Positions 48,701 through 57,295 of a stretch of 64,000 bases of DNA are shown in pieces. The notes below the pieces were generated by a model. It did no database searches. It saw only the letters and a list, made by a program, of their open reading frames with translations, and had not been told where the DNA came from. Origin of the DNA: CAWGMT01 sp963823675 (GTDB lineage Bacteria; Planctomycetota; Planctomycetia; Isosphaerales; Isosphaeraceae); contig CAWGMT010000016.1 of NCBI GenBank assembly GCA_963823675.1, positions 620,001 through 684,000 of the forward strand, in the 5' to 3' direction. The number at the start of each line of letters is the position of its first letter. The first letter of the stretch is position 1. The translations under genes were made by a program, and so were the position numbers.

Positions 48701-49351
48701 GACCGTATCGCAGCTTCGGGCGAACTTGGCCGCTTCGGCTTCATCCACGTGGCAACGCACGGCGTGATCGACGAAGCCTTTCCGACCCGCTCGGCTGTGA
48801 TCCTGACCCAGACCGGCCTGCCGGACCCGCTCGAACAGGCGCTCAATCACAAGCCGGTCTTTGACGGCCGTCTCCTGGTCCGCGAAATCCAGCGAACCTG
48901 GGATTTGAAAGCGGATCTGGTCACGCTCTCGGCCTGCGAGACTGCGCTCGGCCGTGAGTCCGGCGGCGAGGGCTTCGTCGGCTTCACTCAGGCCCTGTTG
49001 ATGTCCGGGGCACGCAGTGTGTGCCTGTCACTCTGGAAGGTAGACGACAAGGCTACTTCACTTTTGATGATCCGGTTCTATCAGAACCTGCTGGGCAAGC
49101 GCGCCGGTCTATCGAAGCCGATGCCGAAGGCTGAGGCATTGAAGGAAGCGAAGCAGTGGCTGCGAAGTTTGACGGTAGGCCAGGTAGACGGCGAATTGGC
49201 CGCGCTTTTGCGCGGCGAGGTGCGGCGGCTGGCGAAGGAAAGCGGCGCTGCTTCGGGTAATGCATCGTCCTCACCCAAATCAACTGGCGTCCGGCCGTAT
49301 GACCATCCCTACTACTGGGCGGCGTTTGTGCTCGTGGGTGATCCGAATTGA
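45744..49351 (+). CDS. Secreted TPR-CHAT protease-like protein with inserted PDZ, frameshifted
   Basis: About 1,200 residues. A signal peptide (residues 1-24, LLTLLLLSVTTSASGQA) is followed by ten kinesin-light-chain-type TPRs of 42 residues (YNNLALNLNAQGKYAQAQPL). A helical linker and the CHAT domain follow. A frameshift near 47965 is crossed within the CHAT N-terminal part. A PDZ-like module (about 845-925: LLLNVVVRGSNAANHGLKDGDVLLVYNG) interrupts the CHAT domain. The caspase-like dyad is present: His in HVATHG (about 1003) and Cys in LSACETALGR (about 1064). The end YYWAAFVLVGDPN is standard. Likely a periplasmic or surface cysteine protease; its target is unknown. Confidence 0.85.
46129..47290 (+). 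repeat. Tandem 126-bp TPR-coding repeats
   Basis: Ten units of 126 bases, each encoding one 42-residue TPR starting near the CCCAGGGGAAGTACGCCCAG block (for example 46129, 46255, 46381). Neighbouring units are highly similar, so unit number may vary or be mis-assembled. Confidence 0.85.
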
Positions 49352-49528
49352 AAGGCACGGAAAAGTGGGGCAGGGTGATCCATCACCAAGGCGGACGAGT
49401 CATCCCAGACCCAACACGCCGCCAGTGATGGGCGACCGTCCGAACGACAGCGAATCGAACGGCTCCGCAATCCCGCAACGATCGCTGTTTGAAGAGGGTT
49501 GGAAGGAGGACGTCTGGCACGATGCCGC

Positions 49529-49558
49529 TTGCAATCAGCCGATCGAATGGAGTATAAG
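49529..49558 (+). promoter_or_regulatory. Promoter of the small Cys-rich protein
   Basis: TTGCAA (49529-49534), 18-base spacer, TATAAG (49553-49558), 61 bases before the ATG at 49619. Confidence 0.45.
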
Positions 49559-49618
49559 ACTCCAAGTGCGAATTGTCGGCTTGGTGCATTTCCGGCTTGC
49601 GCGATCTCAGGAGCTCAC

Positions 49619-49882
49619 ATGTCAAGATCGACTTCCCAGCCGTCGCGCTCCCGACCCAGCCTGTGGCAACGCTTCAAAAGCCTGCTGATCGCGGACGTAC
49701 CAGAGGATATCGCGATCTGCGAGTTCGATTGTTCCAAGAACCAGTGCACCTATGGCGAGTGGGCGACGTGCCAGCGCAGAATCAACCTTCAGGCGCTTTC
49801 CAACCCGAAACAGGTTGAGTTGGCTCAAGATGGCACCGGGCAGATCCCTTGCCGGTCGCGATCAGACCTGGCTCAAAGGTAG
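49619..49882 (+). CDS. Small Cys-containing conserved protein, 87 aa
   Basis: Starts MSRSTSQPSRSRPSLWQRFK with GGAG six bases upstream. The core LLIADVPEDIAICEFDCSKN then QCTYGEWATCQRR has four cysteines spaced C-x3-C-x4-C-x7-C, suggesting a small metal-binding knot. Similar short proteins occur in related planctomycetes, from memory. The last 30 residues look less ordered. No partner gene is evident. Confidence 0.55.
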   Translation: MSRSTSQPSRSRPSLWQRFKSLLIADVPEDIAICEFDCSKNQCTYGEWATCQRRINLQALSNPKQVELAQDGTGQIPCRSRSDLAQR

Positions 49883-49978
49883 GTCAGCGAGTCGGGTGTG
49901 AGCAAATCGCGCGTGACCTCGCTAGGAATAACGCCGAGCCCCCCAAGACGCCTTGCACGCTCCTCTGCAACTGGGTTG

Positions 49979-50368
49979 TCAGGCAGGCCCCTGATCGCGC
50001 CTCACCGGGCCAGTCGCAAGTCTGCGGACCAGCACTCCGCAACTCGTGCCGCACGTTGCGACCACCAGCGTGAACGCTGCCAGATACAGGATCGAAGTAT
50101 AAGTGTTTGGGTGCAGAGTGTCCGGCAAGTCGAGGACGTGCTTGACAAAGTGAGCCATCGGTACGCATGCCCATGTGCCGGCCGCCGCAATCCACCCGCT
50201 CCGGCCCCACGTGGCCCCGGCCATTGCTGTCGCGCCCAGCAATAGCACAACGATGATGATCGGGCTGACTTCGCCCCGGAACGCGCCATTGTCAACGTAC
50301 GCAATAGCGGCTCCAGCTACGAGCCCGACCCCGAGATGCGTCGGCCACTTTGAACGGCTGGGCTTCAT
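49979..50368 (-). CDS. Small integral membrane protein
   Basis: A 129-residue protein starting MKPSRSKWPTHLGVGLVAGA with GGAGGG about ten bases upstream. Four hydrophobic segments (about 10-25, 35-50, 53-72 and 88-112) and a basic C-terminus. No family recognised. An upstream in-frame start would add 28 residues without a ribosome site. Confidence 0.6.
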   Translation of the reverse strand: MKPSRSKWPTHLGVGLVAGAAIAYVDNGAFRGEVSPIIIVVLLLGATAMAGATWGRSGWIAAAGTWACVPMAHFVKHVLDLPDTLHPNTYTSILYLAAFTLVVATCGTSCGVLVRRLATGPVRRDQGPA

Positions 50369-50899
50369 GCGATTGATACCCTCCGCCTGACAGGGGTACG
50401 AGTTTCGAGTCAAGCGCTCACGAAGACCACACTTCGGGCTAAATGCAAACAACTTTGCAATGCAAAGTCAACATACCTCCAACCGCCTTCAGCGTCAAGC
50501 GTTGCTTCCCGCCGGCGCAGCGTGACTTACCGGTCTACGGGTTGGACAATTTCCACGATGCGCTGTCGCCCGAGCAGTCGTTGGGTTTCGGTCCGACCCC
50601 CGATCACCAATCCGTGGCTCAAGGAACTCGACGGCCTCAAGCTGAAACAACCGCTTGACCGTCATTCCGAAGTCCAGAAAGTACCTGAAGACTAGCATCC
50701 GGACCGGTTCGTTCGCCTGCGAGAAGGCAAGCGGCAGTGACCCAGAAGTTATGGAGCAAGCACCTCGACCGGTTGCTGGCCCGGCCGGCTGATCGACACG
50801 AACTTAAACTGGGACGCAGCTAGTATTGTAACCGCGCCGTCGTTTTGGTACCACTCAGCGTTATGCCTAGAACAGCGAGAGTAGCACCTGGCGGGCTTG
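50369..50899. other. Intergenic, no gene seen
   Basis: About 530 bases with only short frames lacking coding character. It adjoins the transposase relic and may be debris from past insertions. Confidence 0.4.
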
Positions 50900-51290
50900 T
50901 TTACTGTGGGCTACGGACCTCTCTATCAGGGACGATTCAAGAGCTTCCAGGTACAAGGTGACGACCATCTCCTGTCCCTCCTGCGTTATGTCGAGCGAGA
51001 TCCTTTGTCGGCGGGGCTCGTCGAGCGGTCGGAGCTTTGGCGCTCTAGCAGTCTGGGGTAGAGGGCACACGGTGACAAGGCGGTCAAGGCGTTGCTATCG
51101 CCCTGGCCGGTGGGGCGGCCCGCGAGCTGGACGGTTCGCGTCAACTCTCCTCTAACCGCGAAGGAATTCGACCGCGCGGGTGAGCATCGCCAGAGGACAT
51201 CCCTACGGCTCGGACGACTGAGTGACGCAAACCGTAAGCCAACTTCAAATAACGCCTCAAGCGGGTCGTGGGCCGCCTGGCCTTCGGCAC
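50900..51290 (+). pseudogene. Relic of a REP-associated tyrosine transposase (IS200/Y1 type)
   Basis: Translated in three pieces: GPLYQGRFKSFQVQGDDHLL with LLRYVERDPLSAGLVERSELW, a stop, then DKAVKALLSPWPVGRPASW with a frame change, then RVSIARGHPYGSDD, a stop, and VTQTVSQLQ. These match in order the C-terminal half of RAYT transposases. The N-terminal HUH motif and tyrosine are gone. Dead copy. Confidence 0.8.
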
Positions 51291-51576
51291 TTGCCTGACG
51301 CAACGCAAGGGTTGTGCCACACTGTGCCCCTCGAAGTCGTTGTGCCGCCCGGAAGCGGCCCGACGGTGTCATATTGACTGAAAGCGCTGCACGTCTACCC
51401 GTCTGGCGGTCCTAATCTCACGGTCTGCTCCCTGGCGTCGCAGCAATGTAGACGCCGAGCCGGACAACACGGCTCGCGGGCTTCAACGAGCCTAATTGCT
51501 TGTTCGTGACCGCGAGTACATTGAGAGCCGTCATCAGCCGCGGAAGCTGAAGGACGTCGGCCTATGATCGCAGGGT

Positions 51577-52272
51577 TCAAAACACCTTTGGGAACAGAAG
51601 ACCGCTCGACTTCCGGTACTCCTCGAACTCGGCGTGCCGAGAGAGAGATCGGTCCTTCTTGATCATGTTTCTCACGAAGAAACCGAAAACCCATCCCGCG
51701 AGGATGAGGAAGGGGAGCCAGTGCATCGACAGCGTGGCGTAGGCGAGATAGATCAAGATCTCCCCTAGATAATTGGGGTTTCGCATCCTGCTGAAGAGGC
51801 CTTCGCGGATCAATCCCTTACGCAGGCGCAGCGTGTAATACTTTTGCGCATCGCTCACGTAATGCAGGAAGACCCCGAACGTGAACACGAACACAGCCAA
51901 GCCGACAATGAGTGGCGGGACGCTAACACCCCTGCTGATGAGGAGGTACGGGGCGACATAGTATCCGGCGAGCGGCAGGAAAACGAACAGCAGTCCGACC
52001 CAGAGCGGCAGACGCTGGTCGAAACGCGCGTCGCGATAAGTCCGCTGCTTGATTAACCACAGCAGCGAATAGCTGCCATGCATTCCGAGATAGACGAAGG
52101 CGTCTGTCGACCAATTGTGGTAGTACCACATCATGGCCAATACGAGAGGGATGACTAAGGCTTTGTGAAGGTCGATGAAGTTGCCGGTCTGGATGCCACC
52201 GATTTCTTGCCGCGGCATGGAATCGCCGAGAGGCCGGTCAGAATTTTGCAAGTTCGTGGTTTTAGTTGCCAT
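51577..52272 (-). CDS. DUF1295/isoprenylcysteine methyltransferase-like membrane protein
   Basis: A 231-residue protein with five to six hydrophobic helices and the C-terminal signature GLIREGLFSRMRNPNYLGEI, LIYLAYATLSMHWLPFL and HAEFEEYRKSSGLLFP. This pattern belongs to the DUF1295/steroid-reductase and ICMT-like group, which methylates or reduces lipophilic substrates. No partner gene is adjacent. Confidence 0.75.
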   Translation of the reverse strand: MATKTTNLQNSDRPLGDSMPRQEIGGIQTGNFIDLHKALVIPLVLAMMWYYHNWSTDAFVYLGMHGSYSLLWLIKQRTYRDARFDQRLPLWVGLLFVFLPLAGYYVAPYLLISRGVSVPPLIVGLAVFVFTFGVFLHYVSDAQKYYTLRLRKGLIREGLFSRMRNPNYLGEILIYLAYATLSMHWLPFLILAGWVFGFFVRNMIKKDRSLSRHAEFEEYRKSSGLLFPKVF

Positions 52273-52912
52273 TCTGCACCGTCCTGATTTGACTTTTGAT
52301 CTTTATCGCGCCACGGCGGCAAGCAACTGGGCAGCCCGAAAAGCCGAACAACCGGACCCTCCCTGGGTGGTCGATCCACCGCTCACGGTTTGTGGTGGGA
52401 AACACCGGCGTTTCTGACGAGATCGACTCCTCTCCTCAATGGTGATGCCGACTCGGCAGTGACTGCGATGGCGCGGTCATCTCCGGTGGGCCTGAGGGCA
52501 ACTCCTTTAGCCGTCGATAGAATGATTCGCTGCTCCCTGGGGTTGCCGTCACCAGGAAACGGGGTTGTGTACTATGTGACGAACGGCCGCGGCGCAGCCG
52601 GTGTGAGGACGATTGTCGACCAGAAGGAGCCCTAGCCGACCTTTGCGACCAGCAAGCTTGCCATCCCACCACTTCCTTCGTATTGGCGAGTGCCGGGCGC
52701 CTTGTCTCCGCCATTTCCCAGCCTGCACAACGCGCTGCTGTGCCGACAATTCATCCCGTTCGGCTTCGCTAAGAGTTGTGATGCAAATGGTGTGCCCACA
52801 TTCGGCGCCCGCATGACCATTCCGTGCCGATCGCGCGTCGGTCCGACATCCATGAGGATAGGTCTTTGCGGAATCGTGCGGCCGGGAGCCGATTGCATTT
52901 GTCAGAGTCCGC
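52273..52912. other. Intergenic, no gene seen
   Basis: About 640 bases after the DUF1295 gene start. Several overlapping frames exist on both strands but none looks like protein. It is the left part of a 1.3-kb gene-poor stretch that holds tRNA-like fragments. Confidence 0.4.
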
Positions 52913-52950
52913 AAAAGGGGCGACTGGATTTGAAACCCGCAACTCGAACC
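52913..52950 (-). other. tRNA T-arm-like fragment
   Basis: The plus strand reads GGGGCGACTGGATTTGAA, matching the fragment at 53106 with one difference. On the minus strand this is a T-loop (TTCAAATCC) and acceptor-like GCCCC end. No complete tRNA can be folded. Confidence 0.4.
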
Positions 52951-53051
52951 TCGGTGAAGCTTTGCGTCAGATCATCGTGGCGACGAATCGATTTCGCTTG
53001 GCTGGTTGAACAGGGAGCCCGCTCCAAGGATCAGCCGCAAATCGCCGCCGC

Positions 53052-53089
53052 CAAATAACAAAGCCCTTCGACGTTCTCGCCGAAGGGCT
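53052..53089 (-). terminator. Terminator-like hairpin after the minus-strand tRNA remnant
   Basis: AGCCCTTCG, ten-base loop, CGAAGGGCT: nine perfect pairs, followed on the minus strand by a T-rich TTGTTATTTG. It stands where a tRNA gene terminator would be. Confidence 0.6.
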
Positions 53090-53102
53090 CATTTCGGAAA
53101 AC

Positions 53103-53160
53103 AGTCGGGGCGACCGGATTTGAACCGACTCCGAAAGCTGAGGCCAACAAGACACCCCGG
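53103..53160 (-). pseudogene. 3' remnant of a tRNA gene
   Basis: On the minus strand TCGGTTCAAATCCGGTCGCCCC forms a T-arm and the 3' acceptor strand. An upstream CCGGGGT could pair with the acceptor, but only 43 bases separate them, too few for a tRNA. The D-arm and anticodon cannot be placed. A terminator follows. Confidence 0.45.
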
Positions 53161-53458
53161 CTGGCACGGCCGAGGGCCGCTCCTCCACACGGTTTTGTGC
53201 CTCTCGCTCGGAAGGCCGTTCCGGCATCGCCCACGGATCACCGGGGCCAGGGTTTGCACGCTTGATCCGACATCGGCCACTGCCCGCGTCGGCCCATCAC
53301 CCATGATCAAGCCTGTACCGGCCTCTTTTCGGACGCGAGTTGGGAACGAATCGGGAACAGTATTGGCAACGTCAGCCCCATGCGGCCACAATGCGAAAAC
53401 ACCAAGGTGGCGACGTGCGAGCCTTGGATTCGCAGACTTTAAGCACCACCGCAAACTG

Positions 53459-53544
53459 TTTCCAATGCCACGGCTACGGCAGACGTCCCGGACTCAAAAT
53501 CCGGTCCTCGCAAGCGGGTGTCGGTTCAAGTCCCACCTTCGGTA
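53459..53544 (+). pseudogene. tRNA-Leu(CAA)-like sequence, copy 1
   Basis: An 86-base element with GGCAGACG, anticodon arm CCGGACTCAAAATCCGG (loop with CAA), a long variable arm and T-arm GGTTCAAGTCCCACC, ending CTTCGGTA. The 3' half reads as tRNA-Leu. The 5' end (TTTCCAATGCCAC) cannot pair with the acceptor 3' strand, so it is probably non-functional. It is about 79% identical, without gaps, to copy 2. Confidence 0.55.
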
Positions 53545-53569
53545 ATAGTCCCCGAGGCCGGCTGACGGC

Positions 53570-55207
53570 CTACGACCCCTTGCGGCCGATGGTGATGGCC
53601 GCACTGCCGCTAAAATCGCCGTAGGTGACGTCGATGGCGTAGGACCCGGGCTTGAGACCGTAGATGCCGCGCTGGTTCGGCCGGCCGTTCCACATCATGG
53701 TCAGCCTTTCGGAATGGCCCGCCTCGAGCTGCTTTAACTTGGAAGCGGGGATGCGGCGGGTCAGCCGGGAGACCACCTGCGTGCCGTCCACGACGGTGAT
53801 CTGTTCGAGCGACGCGACTTTTGTGGCCGGTCTCGTGCCGGGGATCGTCACGCTGACGCGGACGCTCTCGCCAAGCGAGTAAGCCGAGTGGTTCGTGGTC
53901 ACCGGCAAATTGCCGGACGTGGACGTGGACGTGGACGCGCCCGCCACCTCGAATATGGACGTATCGCCGTTCGGGTCGAAGTAGTTGGAAATCTTGACGG
54001 TGTAGGGACCCGACGCCGGGTCAACGACCGGCCACGTCTCGGTCTGCGTCCAGGATTGACCGGGCTCTAGAGTTGACCATCCCGATATGGTCGGCCCGGG
54101 TAACAACGGGATATCCGAGTACAATAAGGGCAAAACTTGATCGAACGCGAAGCCATTCTGTCCCGTGAGGACCATCACCGCCTGGTCACTCTCGTTCGTC
54201 TCGGTGAAGGTCATCGTAACCGTATCGCCGGCTTGATAGACGGGTTGGTTCGTGGTGACACTCGACACGATGGCGCCGGCAGCCGGGGCCACGATCTGGA
54301 AGTTCGCGCTGAATTCGCCGGGAGCGGCGGCCAAATCGTAAACCTGCACGGCGAATGAGCCTGCTGTCAGGTGTAGCACCGTGTCAGAGCCACGAAGATC
54401 GGCTTGCGATATAGTGAATTGGTGCTGCGCCGTTTGCCCCGGGCCGAGCGTCTCAAAGTCTGATCCGAGCGGGTCCATTGCGGGCGACACTTGCTGACCG
54501 TTCTCAAGGACCCGGAAAAGAATGGGGTTCATGATCGTGGTCGTGACCGTCTGGTCGGAGATGTTCGTCTCGGCGTAAGTTAACTGGATTGGCTGGCCCA
54601 ACTGGTAGATTGCCTGACTGCTCGTCAAGGTGCCCTGGAGCGGAGTGGTGATTTGAAACGTCGCCGTATCCCCGCTAGGGGCGTTCGGATTAGACACCGT
54701 GAATGAGCCAAACTGGTTGACCGGGAGGCTCGTGTTGGTGCCTGTGCTTTGCTGGAAGGCGGTCTGCATGACCGTGCCGTCCCAGGTGGCCGTCTGGGAC
54801 ACGGATTGACCCGGTTGGAGCGTCACCAAGGTGGGGGGCTGACCGTCGTTTTCCGGGTTCGACTCCCAGACCGGGCCGTACCCTAACAGGTGTTGCTCGG
54901 AGACGGTGAAATCGGTCGGGCTGAGCGAGACCGTCACCGGCTGAGCGCCCGTGTTCGTTTCGGTGAACGCGATCTGGATCGGCTGTCCCGCTTGGTAGAC
55001 CGATTGATCCGTCGTGAGAGTGTACGCGATGCCCGATAAGAGCGTGCGGCGTTCGAGATCCTCGACGCTCACGCCAAACTTGCGCGCATGGTGTGTCACC
55101 CTCCGAGAGTTACCCGAGTGGGATGAAGCAACCGCTCGGACATTCGAATCCAACTCGGGCGCCGTGCCGTCTTGCCTGACAGTGAAAGGATCTTCTCCGG
55201 CACTCAA
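53570..55207 (-). CDS. Large surface protein with BsuPI-like beta domains
   Basis: A 545-residue protein. Residues 45-60 (FGVSVEDLERRTLLSG) carry the planctomycete surface-protein motif. Four repeated beta-sandwich units follow, each with TxxxYQxGQPIQ(I/L)xFTETN and LxPGQSxxQTxTW, the pattern of the intracellular proteinase inhibitor BsuPI family. A fifth, more divergent C-terminal unit ends with SYAIDVTYGDFSG. Likely secreted or displayed; whether it inhibits proteases is unknown. The gene is flanked by two tRNA-Leu-like direct repeats. Confidence 0.75.
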   Translation of the reverse strand: MSAGEDPFTVRQDGTAPELDSNVRAVASSHSGNSRRVTHHARKFGVSVEDLERRTLLSGIAYTLTTDQSVYQAGQPIQIAFTETNTGAQPVTVSLSPTDFTVSEQHLLGYGPVWESNPENDGQPPTLVTLQPGQSVSQTATWDGTVMQTAFQQSTGTNTSLPVNQFGSFTVSNPNAPSGDTATFQITTPLQGTLTSSQAIYQLGQPIQLTYAETNISDQTVTTTIMNPILFRVLENGQQVSPAMDPLGSDFETLGPGQTAQHQFTISQADLRGSDTVLHLTAGSFAVQVYDLAAAPGEFSANFQIVAPAAGAIVSSVTTNQPVYQAGDTVTMTFTETNESDQAVMVLTGQNGFAFDQVLPLLYSDIPLLPGPTISGWSTLEPGQSWTQTETWPVVDPASGPYTVKISNYFDPNGDTSIFEVAGASTSTSTSGNLPVTTNHSAYSLGESVRVSVTIPGTRPATKVASLEQITVVDGTQVVSRLTRRIPASKLKQLEAGHSERLTMMWNGRPNQRGIYGLKPGSYAIDVTYGDFSGSAAITIGRKGS

Positions 55208-55464
55208 CGCTCAAGCCGTCCAACCCAGCGCGGAATCTAACAGTTGACGAGCAAGAAGTCAATGCCATCACGCAAGCAATCCCTGCGAGCGCGTTGGCTG
55301 TCCGCAAGCCACGCGGGCGGTAGGGATGACCTCGATATATTCCCGACCGGCTCGAGGCCGTGATTCATGCGTAACAAACCTGTAGTCGGCGACCCCGAAA
55401 TTAACGGCGCCGATTTGACTGCTCTCAAGCATCTTGCGAACGTACCTACCTGACATACCTTGTG

Positions 55465-55550
55465 CTTCCAATACCACAAATATGGCAGACGCGCCAGACT
55501 CAAAAGCCGGTCCCCGCAAGGGGCTGTGGGTTCAAGTTCCACCTTCGTTA
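55465..55550 (+). pseudogene. tRNA-Leu(CAA)-like sequence, copy 2
   Basis: The same 86-base layout as copy 1, 2,006 bases downstream in the same orientation: GGCAGACGCGCCAGACTCAAAA, variable arm CCCCGCAAGGGG, a better paired T-arm GTGGGTTCAAGTTCCAC, end CTTCGTTA. The 5' acceptor strand is again unpairable. Confidence 0.55.
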
Positions 55551-55560
55551 CTGAGCTCGG

Positions 55561-55835
55561 CTACCTCTTCTCGACGTCGAGAACCCCACCCTGCGCGATC
55601 AGCGAGGGTGTACCGTCGAAGATCAGCCGGATCTCGTTGATGACGCCCGTCAGACCGAGCAGGTTCCGATCGCGCGCGGCTGTGGCGTTCGGATCACCGA
55701 GAAATCAAAGTAGGGAACTTCAAGTCGCGACATCGATACGAGCCCGATCCTGACATCCTGCCATGTCTCTGGCGGGTGGTTCTTCCGGTAATTGTCCGAG
55801 ACGGTGCAGATTGAGCCCCGCTCGCATGCGTGCAC
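55561..55835 (-). pseudogene. C-terminal gene fragment, unknown
   Basis: In two minus-strand frames: NHPPETWQDVRIGLVSMSRL and EVPYFDFSVIRTP, then after a one-base shift ATAARDRNLLGLTGVINEIR and LIFDGTPSLIAQGGVLDVEKR with a stop at 55561. The composition is protein-like, unlike the surroundings. The fragment ends 11 bases from the tRNA-Leu-like copy 2. Family not recognised. Confidence 0.35.
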
Positions 55836-55985
55836 GCTGCCTGATTACGGTTGCGGCGAGGCCCGGCGCTTCTCCTCGTTTACAAACAGTGAAGGCCCGA
55901 AAAAATCTTGCCAAAAAATTTAAGCCCAATCCGGACAGAAGGATCCGGTCAGTTTTGGTGCACCAAACGGGGTAGGCGCTTTAAC

Positions 55986-56319
55986 GAAATTCGAGAATCA
56001 GCGCATCTTGTATATAGAGAGAATATATAAAATAGCGAGACTGCGCATTCTGATTTCCTCAGGGACCGGCAGGTCACTTGTCGAAGCTGGCGGATGCGAC
56101 GATAAGCGCAACGGCAACGATTGAGCCGCGTGCGCTTAATTCGGCTCAGGTCCGTAGCCCATCTGTTCGTGGCGGCCATGTTACCCAGTGAACAACGCAA
56201 AATATTTTCCAGTTTCTTTTTCGCGTAGCGGCACAAGAGGTTGCGACGAAAAAATCGGCGAATTGTAAATCTTGCGTTAATGAAATTCTGAATTCAGCGC
56301 ATCTTGTATATAGAGAATT
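55986..56319. repeat. Pair of AT-rich direct repeats
   Basis: The block GAAATTC...CAGCGCATCTTGTATATAGAGA occurs at 55986-56020 and 56282-56316, about 35 bases with a few differences. The 300 bases between them are AT-richer than the window average and hold no gene. Confidence 0.7.
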
Positions 56320-56490
56320 GCGCGAACATTGCCCATTCAACATGTCCGCCAGCGGATTGACCGATTGACCCCCGAACGCGTACCGATCGCACCCGCGCGC
56401 AATTGCGAGCCATGAGATCGTAGACCGCTACGGCGCATAGACGCTGCACCAGCGCGGTTGGGGGCGAATCGGAAACTGAGACCGAGGTTG

Positions 56491-56629
56491 ACCACAAAAA
56501 ACACGAAAACACGAATCCAGACGGAAGACTGGATGACCCGGTGACCGTCAGGACCTCTAATCAACGAGTTCGTGGGGCGATATCCAAAGACGGCTCTCCC
56601 ACTCGTAAGGTTCGTGGTATTCGTGGTTT
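56491..56629. repeat. Inverted repeat of ACCAC/TCGTGGT type
   Basis: ACCACAAAAAACACGAA with a second CACGAA at 56491-56516, and TTCGTGGTATTCGTGGTTT at 56611-56629, form an imperfect inverted repeat enclosing about 95 bases. This looks like the planctomycete CACGAA/TTCGTG interspersed element. Confidence 0.5.
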
Positions 56630-56712
56630 AGATGCAATCCCCACGTCCTTGCCCCTCGAGGGCGTGCTGGCCGGCCCTTTGCCCGGGGCTGACAACCGCG
56701 GGGGCCAAAACG

Positions 56713-56741
56713 AAAAAAAACCAGCGGATTCCTCCCACTGG
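56713..56741 (-). terminator. Intrinsic terminator, minus strand
   Basis: On the minus strand CCAGTGG, loop, CCGCTGG (one G-T pair), then eight T. The transcript it ends would come from 56750-57290, where no gene was recognised. Confidence 0.65.
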
Positions 56742-56749
56742 CTCTCATT

Positions 56750-57295
56750 TACTACCATGTCCGGAGAAGATCGCGATAGTACGCAAACCCAGCCCGCCCT
56801 TTCACCGAACTCTGGCCCGCGGCCGGTGTTGCGTCATGAGGGCTTCGCGCTGCCTGAGCCGCTCAGGCAACCGGCAGATCCCAATTCACCGGGACGGATT
56901 GCCATTCCGTCCTACAATCGCTCGATCATGGGACTGTTTCCATCAGCCGGACGCCCAACGGCGAGTTGCAGAGCCTTTGACGACGATGCTTCTTCGTGAC
57001 CCCATCCTGCACACCAGTTCCCGCTCGCCGGTGGCCGTTACGCATAAGTAGACGCGAATCCGGAACTCCGTGGGCAGGCGTGCGGCGCCGGCAGCCACTG
57101 CCCTCTCGACATTGCCCGCCGGGTAGAGGAAGCTCAGGTATGCTCCGGGTGATTTCGGATGCGGGCCCAGGCCGAGGCGGTTTTGGTTCGCCCGGCCGGG
57201 AGGCCGTCCCTGATTGCCCAGCGAAGAGGATCGCTCGTTCAGTTCCTTTGGATTGGCAACATGGTCCGTTCTTGGAATTTAGGAGGTTGATCGTC
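56750..57295. other. Intergenic, no gene seen
   Basis: About 545 bases upstream of the sugar-phosphate operon. No protein or RNA gene could be supported. The DUF2090 gene has AGGAGG nine bases before its ATG. Confidence 0.45.

Noticed and set aside
52549..52914. A 121-codon minus-strand frame
   Set aside because: No Shine-Dalgarno, no recognisable pattern, and overlapping frames of equal length on both strands.
53396..53544. tRNA-Leu split by an intron (5' half CCAAGGTGGCGACG upstream of copy 1)
   Set aside because: The upstream piece pairs poorly with the acceptor end and is absent before copy 2, so a split tRNA is not supported.
56750..56960. A tRNA upstream of the minus-strand terminator at 56713
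   Set aside because: A GGGTTTGCG block looks vaguely like a T-arm, but no acceptor or anticodon stem pairs.
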